Below the pieces are notes generated by a model. That model worked only from the letters and a program-made list of their open reading frames with translations. It did not search any database and had not been told where the DNA came from. Of a stretch of 64,000 bases of DNA, positions 11,301 through 23,300 are shown piece by piece (positions within the stretch are counted from its first letter, which is position 1; the number at the start of each line of letters is the position of its first letter). Origin of the DNA: Norana najaformis (Eukaryota > Annelida > Clitellata > Crassiclitellata > Hormogastridae). A program made the position numbers and the translations under genes. The stretch lies in NCBI GenBank assembly GCA_964023275.1, contig OZ029916.1:41755896-41819895 (forward strand), read 5' to 3'.

Positions 11301-14300
11301 ATCCGATTAGTGGCATTCCTATCCAGTTCTGTCCGTCACAAAATAAAGACATCTGTTGTCCGCTAGGATTATTGTAACCTCTCTTGCAGACGTAGTTAAC
11401 TGTCTGGCCTTTTCCAGCCAGATGAGTATCTGGAATTGCATTTGGTACAACTGGCGCAGGTTCACACCTCTCAACTGGAACAAATACAATCAACGGCGAA
11501 CCGTGAACTGCATTTCAAGACATGGCAGTGAGCACTCTTAAAATAAATGTCCGCAAACGCTGACGTTGCCAGCATGCTCCAAAATATCAGTTTTCCGGTA
11601 ATACTGCATAGTCGCCTGTGTCTGTATAGCCAGACATTATTGTGGCGTTTTGAGGTTTAAAAAAACTGTCGGCAGGACACATTGAATGTGCTTTAGCATC
11701 TGCCAGTTAATACTTGCTAACGTTAAGTAGCACTAGTTTATGGTCTAAAGAGCCAAAAGGACAACTCATCTCTTTCATACAAGCGGCTGCATAGTAACCT
11801 AGTAGCAATTCAAAATGCTGGCAAAGCGGAATTATTTATTTGTACAAAGATCGTCAAAGAATCATATTGGACTTCTTTCCGGAAGAACACGCTAATAACT
11901 ATTTTACAAAATTTGTTAAACAATAAAGTTCCGCGAGTGCGAAATCAAATGGATAAATGCTTGCTATGAATTACATTTTGATTACATTCAACACATGCTC
12001 AAATGTTCATTATTGATTTGCGACTAAGCTTTCACTGAGCGACGTAGATATCCAAAGATTACGCTTACGATTAAGAATCCAACTACTTGTCATATCTACC
12101 CCACACCAATTGGTTTAATAAGATGCAAATCTACAAGGTTTTCTATTGCCAACGTATGGTCACGGACGGGCTCAATTTTCAAGGAATTAATTGGGTGAGA
12201 TCCTTCGTGAAAAATGAGCAGGGTCAAAGGGCATACGGTCGCTATGTAAAACGTGTACATTTACATTTCACCAGCGCTGCCAGTTTGATTGGGTGCCACG
12301 CCATTTAAAGTCTCCGTGTACGCAACGTATAAAGGGCCCCATGTTTCTGAATAACTGAGAATACACTCTATGCTAATGTAAAATACAACCTTCGATGTGG
12401 AACTAAAATTACCGTCTTACCGTCACAGGTAAACGCTGTTTCGGTCCACTGGCTTTGCCAAGTACAAGAGATGTTTTTCGAAGCGTGTCCGTCTTCGAAT
12501 CGAAGTCCTGGGTTGCATTTGTAGTAGATGGCTGAACTGTAGAGGAACTGGCCGTCTGGGGTTCTTGCGTCAAGACCAAGGGCAATTGCACCACTCACAG
12601 CAGGTGGAGCTCCACACAGAATCTCTGCAACCACCAGAAAAATGCGTAGCTATCTGTTTAGAGCCTTGTAGGACCATGTAAACGCTGGAGGTCCTTTAAT
12701 GTAACGTAACTCATATTGTAACTGTATAAAGAGCCTTACTGTGTCTTACAGAAGGTCATTGAGCATGAAGTAAACTAATAATAGGTCCTGGCCACAAGTT
12801 TACTGCATCGAAGGAATTGCACAAAAATGCCTAAAGGTCTTTACACGGAATTCTCTCAGCAGCTTCGAAGCCACAATCGTTGGAATACAGACCACACGCG
12901 CTACAGAATAGACCACCATACTATAATTCCTTAAAAGGTGTCATATTAATGAACTCTTACATTATTTTACGTAGTCTGTCTTCCTGTACCTATGACTCCT
13001 CCTAAAATCTCGACTGATTCTATCGAAAGAATTACTACAACCGACTGCAGTTCCATTTCAAAGCAACCTTCAGCTAATGACTTACGCAATGCAATTAGCT
13101 TGCAGCTTGTTTCTGTTTATTTGATGCTGGTAGGCGCTGTAAACTTAAACCAAATGAAGCCGGGTTAGTATCTGGATGTGGTGACTTTCCGTGGAATACT
13201 ATGAACATTAGGACTCAGTCAGCCCTCCATTCTTAATTGATCGATAAACGAGAATCAATGCAAATTGGAGGTTTAAAATGTGGCATCCTGTATTGGATCG
13301 ATTGCTTGGTCGCATTAGAGTCTCAGCCGAATGACCCGCTTACCTCACGACCATGATGCTTAAGGATGCCAACAAATGCTTTGCCTATACTTTAATCCTT
13401 TATGGAGTTTCTCTAGAGATTTTTAGACAAATATGTTACATTTTCCTGTTTGGCTTCTGGAGATCGCCCTTAGAGGCGTGAAAACTAAATATCTTACTTG
13501 TACCTTTTTACCTTTATGATAAAGGTGCTCTACAAGTACTACCTTGGCAGTTCATTACGGTTCCATTCCAAGAGAGATTGAGCTGCAAAAGATCGTCGTT
13601 AGAATCAATGCACTCCAGAAGATAGGAACGAATTCCATTGGGGAAGATATAGCCCTCCAGACATCCCAGCTGGACGCGGGATCCGAAAATAACTTGGTGT
13701 GAACTCAGGAATCCATTGGCTGGATCAACTAAAGCTGGACAATAAATTTCTGAAACAGACACCATAATATATACTCTGTTCCAAGGATGTCATCTTTATT
13801 AGTTGAATTTAAAATAATTAGTTAAATAAGCTATGTAAAAGTAAATCAACCACGCAAACCGAAATGAGTTAATTAAGTAAAAATAAGTAAATTATTCAGT
13901 AAATTATTGTATTAAAATGAAGTTGGATAAAACTGAAAAGCTCTGTAAAAATAAATATGTATTTGTAAAATAAAGGACATGATGAAGCTAAATAAAATTA
14001 TATAGACTAATTAAAAATGAAGCAAAATTAAAGAAATTAATTTTGTAAAATCAAATTAACTAGTTATGCAAATTAAATTAATAGACAGTGAGAATGAAAT
14101 TACTTAGCTGCATGAAATTATACAAATAATTGAGCAATTTTAAATTATTTAGCTGTATAACTCAAATATTAAAAAAATTGTTGCTAAATTGCTATATTGT
14201 GGTTGTTGGAATGTGCGAATAAGCCTAAGTCACAGTTTAAGGTGTTTTTATAAAGGCCCTATATGAATTTTAGGAAACAAGAATATTTACCTATTCAAAA

Positions 14301-17300
14301 TTATCCATTGATAACTAGCATACCTTCCTATCGCAACAAGCAGTAACACAGTTTCTTCGTAACCCTCAGATTACCATTAGTAAAGAAGCGCGGGGTGAAT
14401 CGAGAGAGTCGTGAACAATTGCACCTTCACAGTTTTCCATAATATCCCAGGATCCATAGCTGTTGCACCAGGTGACCCTTGTCATCTTTCCGTTGGAAAA
14501 ACGATGACCAGCAAGACAACGCAACGACATCTGTCGTTCATCGGCATACACTGTAGCGACGGCGTTGCCGACGAAGGACGGCACTCGACATCTGTCCGCT
14601 GCAGAAGCAGATGTGTAGGGTATTGGTGTTTAGTGTAGCGTAGCGCAGTGTAGTGCAGGCATTGTAGTGCAAGGGCATAGGAGTATAGTTTAGCGTACTG
14701 TATAACAGTGTAGTTAAGTGTGATATGATATGATGCAATGCGATTCAGTGTGATGTAATGAAAAGTAATGTACTGCAATATAGTGTAATGAAGATGATTT
14801 TTATAGCGCACAGACTTTATTTACAGATTTTATGGAAGTTTAACCGCTTTCAAGAGTCATTTGGCAAGGGCATAGGCATGTATCAAGCTCTTATGCAATG
14901 CTATGCATAATTGGTATAGGTCATGTCGCACCAGTCGATTTGCTACCCATCTTGCCATTGTGATCTTAGATTTTTCAGTCGAAAGATTGGCCTTTGACAT
15001 ATGAATTTCATGTATCTGACCTAGAAATTTTTATTTCTTTTTACTTTCTTCTATCTAGAAACCAATACAGTCGCTCATGGGCTCCTTAATAGTAACTTTT
15101 CCAAACACCTTTGCTAAAGAAAATCAGCTTCAATTCAAAATGTAGTCAAGTATCACATATGTACTCGCTGAAGGATAGTCTAGGAAATTTTGAACTTTAA
15201 GGAAAATAATGAAAGAAATAACGTACTGCAAAATGAATCAACTAATAAACATAGCTTTAGTGTCAACACAAGAAAGTTATAATCAGCATCATCACCAACA
15301 GCTGCAATAACACAACAATAATAATGCTGTTTTTCACATCACTGGCGGTAAAGCGAAATTACAACTGACCTTGACAGCTGGAATTCTGAGGAATTGCGAT
15401 GGCATGACCTTGAGCAAGGATGCACTTGGTGACATCGAAATCAAGGCCATTTGGAAAGAGGTCATCGACTGTAGAGCAGTTGGTCCTTACCAACTGCCCA
15501 ACTGCAATCGACTGTGTACTGATATTGACCAACGAAGCGTCAAGGTACAGTGCACTGGTCATAGCTCCACAGGAGGCCGCTGTACACAGAAACATCAACA
15601 ACGAATGAAAAAGTTCCCTATGTAATGGTTTAGGTAGCATATTTGTTGATGAACCTTTATAGAAATTCTTCAGAAACATAAAGATAAAGACTATACACTT
15701 GATTACACGCCTCTGTGAGAACTCTTTGAGAGTCCAGAGGTCGAAGGATCAATCGGCTGAGGTGCAAAGACAAAGAATCCAAGAACAGAGCAAAAGTTTT
15801 GTATGCATTTATGCAAATCAGTATTTGTATAGCACCTTTTTGGTTGCTCTCAAATTGAGTTGAATGTAATGCAAGTAAAAGGATTTTAAGTTAATGTATT
15901 GCAAGTAAATCCATTTAATTTAATGTAATTTAACACAATTAGTGTTATGTAAATCGCAGAAATTTTTCAGCGCCACATAAAAGCTGCGTAGGCCTCTCAC
16001 CGGCGCCTCACACGAGAAAATCACAAAGAAAATCCGCAACAGGCAGAGGTTGTTGAGTCAGTTTTGGTGCCAGTAGTCAGAATCAATAGGTCAAGCAAGA
16101 CAGGACAGAAAGAAACAGGTAATTGCTGGTAATTGCGTTCTGGTAGTTTCAAATGAATTTTGTAATGATACAGTACCTTGGCAGTGAAGTTCATATGTAG
16201 GAGTCATCCAGTTTCCGTCGATGCAGATCGATGATCGAACAGTTGTCGTATCGATGAACTGATATCCAGGCAGACATTGGAATACGGCTACCAGTTTATT
16301 CGTAGCATCACCGCGAAACCATTCAACCACTGCGTTCTCTGGTTGGTCGGGAGGAGCACAGATTACTGGAGCAAAAACTGTAATCCGATTCACAACCGGG
16401 TGCAACTCAAGAGAAGATAATTACCTGGTTTTTGTTAATTAATAACATAATCAAAGCTGTATCATGAGACTGACACAGCTACCTGCTAGAAATTACCGTA
16501 AACGTAAAGGTAAAGAGAGTAAGATAGACAAAAGATGTAACGATAAAGTAAAGGTAATAACGTAGTCTGAGACTAGGAAAAAGTTAAAGGTAAGATAAAA
16601 GTATTGGTGAAGTAAGGTAAAGGTAACACTTGTTTACACGCCTTTGGATAAACTCCTTAAAAGCGTTGTTTCGGGGTCGAAAAATCATTAGTCGAAGGCT
16701 CAATGACAAGTACGGCAATTTAACAACAGTTGTCAACAGATCAGCAATCAGTGTGAAGGCAGCTATCAATCTCGCCCTGCCTATACCCTAGTTCTGACCT
16801 CAGAACTGTATGCGAAGCCAAGCCGCAAGATGTGCAGATTCTTTAGTTCAGTGGAGCTCAAGAATAACATTGAAGCGCAGAAAGCAAAATCGTATTGCTT
16901 GTATGGTCCAGTTCAAAGATACTGACCTTCTTTCTGTCTCTTGACCTGCGTCCGACTTGGTTTTTAGTGTGCCATCTGTTGATGCACTCTGAATTAGGCA
17001 GCGGTGCTTTAGAAATTGCTAATTAATAATAATACACCAGTGAGCTCTACGCTTCTGTCTTCACTCAGTCCGAAGCTGCGTTATGAGATGCAGGTGGATC
17101 TCGTTTTCTCTGCTGCCACACGATAACACGTGAACGTCGGGGCTTCTTCTCCGTTGAACCGTCTTTGTGGAACAGTCTCTCCAGTGAAATTCGCCCCACT
17201 CCGATTATTGCCGATCGAGTTACATTTTGTAGCGCTTTAGAGACATGACTTGCATATCTGATGGGAGCTTCTTATAAGGCGCCTGTGAGAGGTTCCGGAG

Positions 17301-20300
17301 AGGTGCTATACAAATGCTCCGTTACATTACAATTAAGCAAACCACTAGCCATGACAGTATATTGAGTGGTTGAATTCAGGTTGAGTTCTTACCGGGTGTT
17401 TGAGTTGAGCGTAAACCAAGTTGTAAACTTTGGGGAAACCTGGTGGTTGAGTCGTTCAGTTCTGTTGGTTCAGTCGTTAATTCAGTTTGTTCTTCAGGGC
17501 TTAGCATGGTTGTTTCAAAGGAAGCCAACTGGGTTGATGAGATTGATAGCAGTTGATGAGATGACATTACTGCTTCGGTTGTTTGATCAATATCCACAAG
17601 ATATGTTGTCGATTTTGCATCATCTGTAGTCACTGAATGTCCACTCACCGCATGCATGGATGTTTGGGCTTCATTCGCAGTTGATTCAGCTATATTTGCA
17701 GTTGTTTGAACTACATTCATAGTCGTCGCAACAACACTTGTTATTGTTAAATAAAAATCTTCAGTTGTCTGAGCTGTTTGGACATCAGTTGTAGTTTTTG
17801 GAAGACCAATTGTAGTTTTAGAGGCCTTAATCGTCGTCGTTACATCCCTATTTTGAGTTGTCGTACCAAAATCTGTAGTTCTTTGCGTCGTTGAAACCCC
17901 CTTTCTAGTTGTTGATATATCAGTAGTAGTTGTTGGAGCTACAGCCATAGCAACTTCAACTGACTGAGTTGCTGGAACTTCAGTTGTAGTTTTCTGAACA
18001 TCAGTTGTAGTTTTTGGAAAGTCAGTAGTTGTAGATGCTTCAGCCAAAGTGGTTTTTATAGTTAGGGTAGTTGAACTTGGAGTAGTAGTCGTAGTCTTTG
18101 GAGTTACAGTCGAAGGTTTTGTAGAAGTTGCTCCATTAGTTTCAAACGCCGTGGTCGTCGTTGTATCTGGAGATGTAGTTTGTACGGTAGTCTTGAGTTC
18201 TTAAAACGCAAAAGGACATATGATTCGTGAACAAACCATTCTTTAACATTATATTTCACATTAAATGATCAGTCGCTCAGGGTAACCGCGTGCTGCAAGC
18301 ATTATGTTCGCTCAGTAAAACACCGTGGCAGAATACTAATGCCTGTGCCGTTCATCGAGTCTTGGAAACGAATTGCAATTGACATATCGTTATCGAGGCG
18401 TGTAACCTGTATACAGTTTGTCCGGTTGCCTGAGTGTAGTTGTGCTTATCATTCCGCCGAAAAATCCTTCAATGGGGCCACAGGTTCAAGTGGATGGATA
18501 ATAAAAAACCGATTGCCTAATCTTATCTCTCCTAAACCTTTCCATAACCTTAACCTACCGTCTTGGAGCATCCTTGACCGACGGGTAGATCCTAGGGGTC
18601 CATTCAGCGACCGTATCCATCGGAAATTGGCGTTTTGCTTGACTCCATGATGTTACATTTTCTACCTTATATCTCATGTGCCACCTTTAAACTCAGCTGG
18701 ATACCCATTACCCTACCCTAGCCTACCTAACCATACCCTACACTACCCTACCCTGCCCTACCCTACCCTACCATACCCTACCCTACCCTAACCACTCCTA
18801 CCATACCCTACCCTACCATACCCTGTCCTGCCACACCCCACCCTACCTCCCTACCCTACCCTACCCCACCTATCCTACCATACCTAGTCCTGCCACACCC
18901 CACCCTATCCTCCCATACCTTACTCTGCCGCACCCCACCCACCCTAGCCTATAATAACATAACGTGACCTACTGTAATCTATTCAACCTTAATAAACCCT
19001 ACCATACACTACCCTACCCGAACTCATAATGTCTTGCCTTACCCTACCTTCCTTCACCTTACTTTATCATTCCCCAAACCTTACTTCACCTTTCCAACTG
19101 TATTGAAGGTTTTGTCAATCCTTCACTGGGCAAGGGCGATTTTTCTGAGTCCGTTTCTCAGCGTACCCGAGTTGTAGTAGCATTCTGGAATCCACAACTG
19201 AACCGAGTAGACCGCATTTAACGACCTGATTCCAAAGTATAGCGGTGATTTTGAGGCTTTGTCGTCCTTGGTGAAGACCAGAGTTCTGTCGTCCAGCTGG
19301 TCCCCTGCGCCCAGCCAAACTGCTCCGCCCGACCAGGAAAGCCAAAGCCGAACGGGCGACGAACAACAGTCGCCGACAAAGTCAGGCCACTCCAGAGATA
19401 GCAGCAAACCGTACTTTCTTAAAAGACAACAATCGAAATCGATGAGCACCCAGTTTTTCCAGACCCTGACTGTAACCCTTTTCTGTATTTTCAAAATCTA
19501 GATGAAAACGGTATTAACGAACATTTGAACAAGTTGACCATCTCGACTCTTTAATAACCTCTAATAATACATTAGCTGTGTGTACACTTTAACTCTTGTT
19601 GCGCCTAGCGCCAAGACAGCGTTGAGATATCGGGCTTACTCCGTAGCTGGTCCAAAGCTATGGAATTCACTGCCCAGATCTGTTCGTTCTGCTCCGTTCT
19701 GTGTATAGTTCTTTGATGTAATTCAGGTCTAACATTAAGACTGATCTGTTTCAACTTGCTTACACATCGTAATCCGACTTCTGATTTTCCTGACCCATCG
19801 GATTTCGACCATGCTTCAACGGATTACGATTTTATTGGTCACGGTTAAAGTTGAAGCGGCCATTGCTTGATGCAGTATGACACGGCGTTATAGAAGGCAT
19901 TGAATTGTGCTAATGACCATCGACTAATGCCTTGAGCATTATTACTGTAGCGCCATAGAAGTTTTTGTATAATCATTATGAAGTTCTTGGAATATTTGAT
20001 CAGATCAGATGATGAAACTTCTTAAGAAGAAATCACAGAAGAAGAAAAGTGGAAAAGTCTGTTTAGCTAACATTAAGAAGCAACCATGGTTTTAAGCGTT
20101 AAACACTTGTTTATGCTGGTCTCGACATGTGAAGCTGATGGACAGTCTTCCTCGCCATCTGAGCTTCCCAACGACAACGTACGCTCAGCGTAATAATTTT
20201 ATGCTAAGAAATCTAGTACAGAAGTAAGCCAAAAATCAAAATTACTTACAAGATGGCAGCGTATGCCATAGATGTGTTCGAACATTGTACACGGATTGAG

Positions 20301-23300
20301 TACAGAGGAAACAAGAGGTCGTCATTCGTGAACAAAGCCAAAGCGAACAAGCTACAGGACTGTACTTGAAAAACGAGCCTTGATTCTGCTGTATCACTAA
20401 GGTTGACGCCTGTATTGAGAAGCGTTGTGTTGGAGACAAGCTTACGATCTAAAATATTTGTTCAAAAATGTAGCATATTGTATGTATCGGACTCTTTCAA
20501 TACCGCCCTTAAGAAACTCAGAAGTCACAAGGACGCTAAACATGGCTACCTAACAGTCCTTTATCTAGACAGTGGACACTGTGTACATTTTTTTGGACAG
20601 TAGTGTCGGATGATGTAGTCGCAATTATCAGCATCATCGATGTCATTGTCATTTTCGTAATCATCATCGCCATCGTCGTAATGGTCATCGTAGTCGTGAC
20701 GATGTCGTCTTGCTAACCTTCCTCGACTGATTCGTTCCTGAGCGTTTTGTGTATCTATATTTTTAAAGAACATTTGTTAACCACCCGGCCGAAGTGTAAG
20801 TATAATTTGGCCATATACTCACCTTCACGTAAACAATCGCCAATTGTTGCTAAAATAAAAATAAGCAAACAACTTGTGTGGAAAGGAACAAGGGGATGCA
20901 TAAAGAAATCCGCCAATTCTACCATTTAGTGGTGGAACGCGATTGAATCTATTTCTATTTAATCAAGTTTAGTCTCATCTAATCTGCTGAAATAAAACCT
21001 ATTTCTTCTAATATATTCCTATCTAATCTATTATCATCTGTGATATTCTCATCTAATCTATTTCCATTTCCATACAATCTGTTCATATATGGTCAATTCT
21101 TATCCAGTCCATTCTACTGTGAATAAGTTGGTTTCCGCGACTTAGCTTTCTTTGAACGCTGCAGAAATCTCGAGATTACGATTACGATTACTCCTAACTA
21201 AACTATTCCAATCTGTTGTCCGACTATTGTCATCTTGTCCCTTCTAATATCCTCTATTTTATTCTGCTCTCGTTTTATTTCACTTACTATCATTAAATCT
21301 AATCGGATCAAATTAGTAATGGTCTAATGTAATCAAATTCAATTTGTTTATCGGCTGCAGTAGAATCGGCCGAGGCTAATAAGAAATATTTGCGACACTC
21401 TTATCCTACTAGAATTATGTGCTACGTATTATACATAATTAAGGCAAAACTTAGCGCTAAGAAAGAGCTGAACTTTCTTAAGTAAACTATACGTTACTTC
21501 CGACATGTTTGTCATTATGATGATGAATAGTAACTTTATTTAAACCATGGTCTTAATCTGTGTTCAATCGTTAAATTCGACCAGGTACTGCTTCCAAAGG
21601 AGAATACATAACGCAGAACTACGAAGCCTCGTACGGAGCCTTTGTCCTGCTTGTACACTTCAAAGACAGTCACGGGTTTTACCATTACTTGGAGGAAATT
21701 CAAACAAACTGCAGGAAGTCATTGTCTCATCGATAACTGGAAGAATAAACATCAATCGAATCGTTTCAAAAACTAAATTAGCAATTAATATATGTATATT
21801 AGATAAAAATTATCCACCGATGGGTTCTTATTGAAGATCGACACGATGGAAAAGGACTAAAAATAAAGATGAAGAACAATGACTAATAGGGCTAAGAATG
21901 AAAGTAAGAATAGACTAAAAAGGACTAAAATGGAGACGGCCAAGTATAGATTAGTAGTCATGCGTTTCGATTGTGATAGTGCTAAAACAATCAATTGTAT
22001 CGACCAGAACTCATAGAATTTGGCTAAGAGCTGAAGGGCTACTCGCCTGTTTAGTCAAACAAGGTGACATCAATCTAACACGATGACCTTTCTAGGCGGG
22101 TGGCATCTAGAAAGCGAGTCCTCCTTACCACATGACACAATTAGCGGCTAATCGTAAAAAGCATCTTTTAAGATCTCTCATGACAGTTAGCAAATCGCAT
22201 CTTTTAAGATTTCTCATCACACTTAACTGTGTTTCAGCGCCTTTGAGAAGTTCTTAAGAGACGCTATAAAGTGCCAAGATACATACAAGAAACACGAAGA
22301 ACGTCTAAAAAGGAATAGAAAGTTTAACAATAAGAAAGAACTAAGAACAACGAAAAAAGACTTAGTTAGAGGAAGGACTAAAGAGGAAAAAAATAACCGG
22401 TGTCGTAGTATTTGCGCGGTATTCGCCACTCAGTGGTGATATTCGCCTTTGATGAAACTGCCGCGTGATTGACAGCAACTGGATATCTGTCTTCGAATAT
22501 CATGATGTAATCGGTGCCGACATTTGGCCCGTTGCCAAGCAGAACCATCCCGTTCCACCAAGAAACCCAGAGAGATTTAGAGACTCCGCAATTCAGGAGG
22601 TAGTCACTGGGTACAAAGCTGACACGTGTCATAGCGTTCCTTCTGTTAGTAACGTTTACAAATAACGACAGAGGTTGTTATCAGCACCACGAATATCAGT
22701 GCAGAGACATTTGTACAATATCACGCTATAACATATGACACGATAACATACAATACCATACAATATGATAAGATATGAAGCGACAAGGTAACGTACAACA
22801 AGATAAAATACGATACCATGATATATGATAACCTATGATGCGACAAGATAGGATACAATACAATAAGATACGATACTATACCACATCAGAAGATATAATG
22901 CGACAAGACAAGATACAATACGACAGAGTATGCAATATAATATGATACGCAACCACGCGATACAATATGTTGAAACATTATACGGTACAATAATTAATTG
23001 ATGTTACGATGCGGTACTATAAGATGCAATACCATACGGTCAAATACGATATGATACAAAGATTTACCCTGTTCCACTCTACCCTTCCCTAATCCCTACC
23101 CTACTCTATCCTTCCCCATTGACCCTACCCTACCTTACTTGACTATCCTACCTTACCATGCCCTGCTCTACCTTGCCCTGTCTGACCCTATCCTACTCTA
23201 ACCGACCCTATATTACTCTACAGTGAATACCATTGACGTTTAACTCCTTAAAACTTCAAAAAATTTTGCAAATAGTTTAGGAATGTTAAATCAATGAATA

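Noticed and set aside
17366..17629. Plus-strand open frame, repeated at 39,812-40,045
   Set aside because: Antisense of the mucin exon and its donor; low-complexity coding on the other strand explains it.
18711..19080. Possible interstitial telomere (CCCTA)n
   Set aside because: The unit is a degenerate five-base CCCTA mixed with CCATA and CCTGC, not the six-base TTAGGG of animals, and it lies in an intron.
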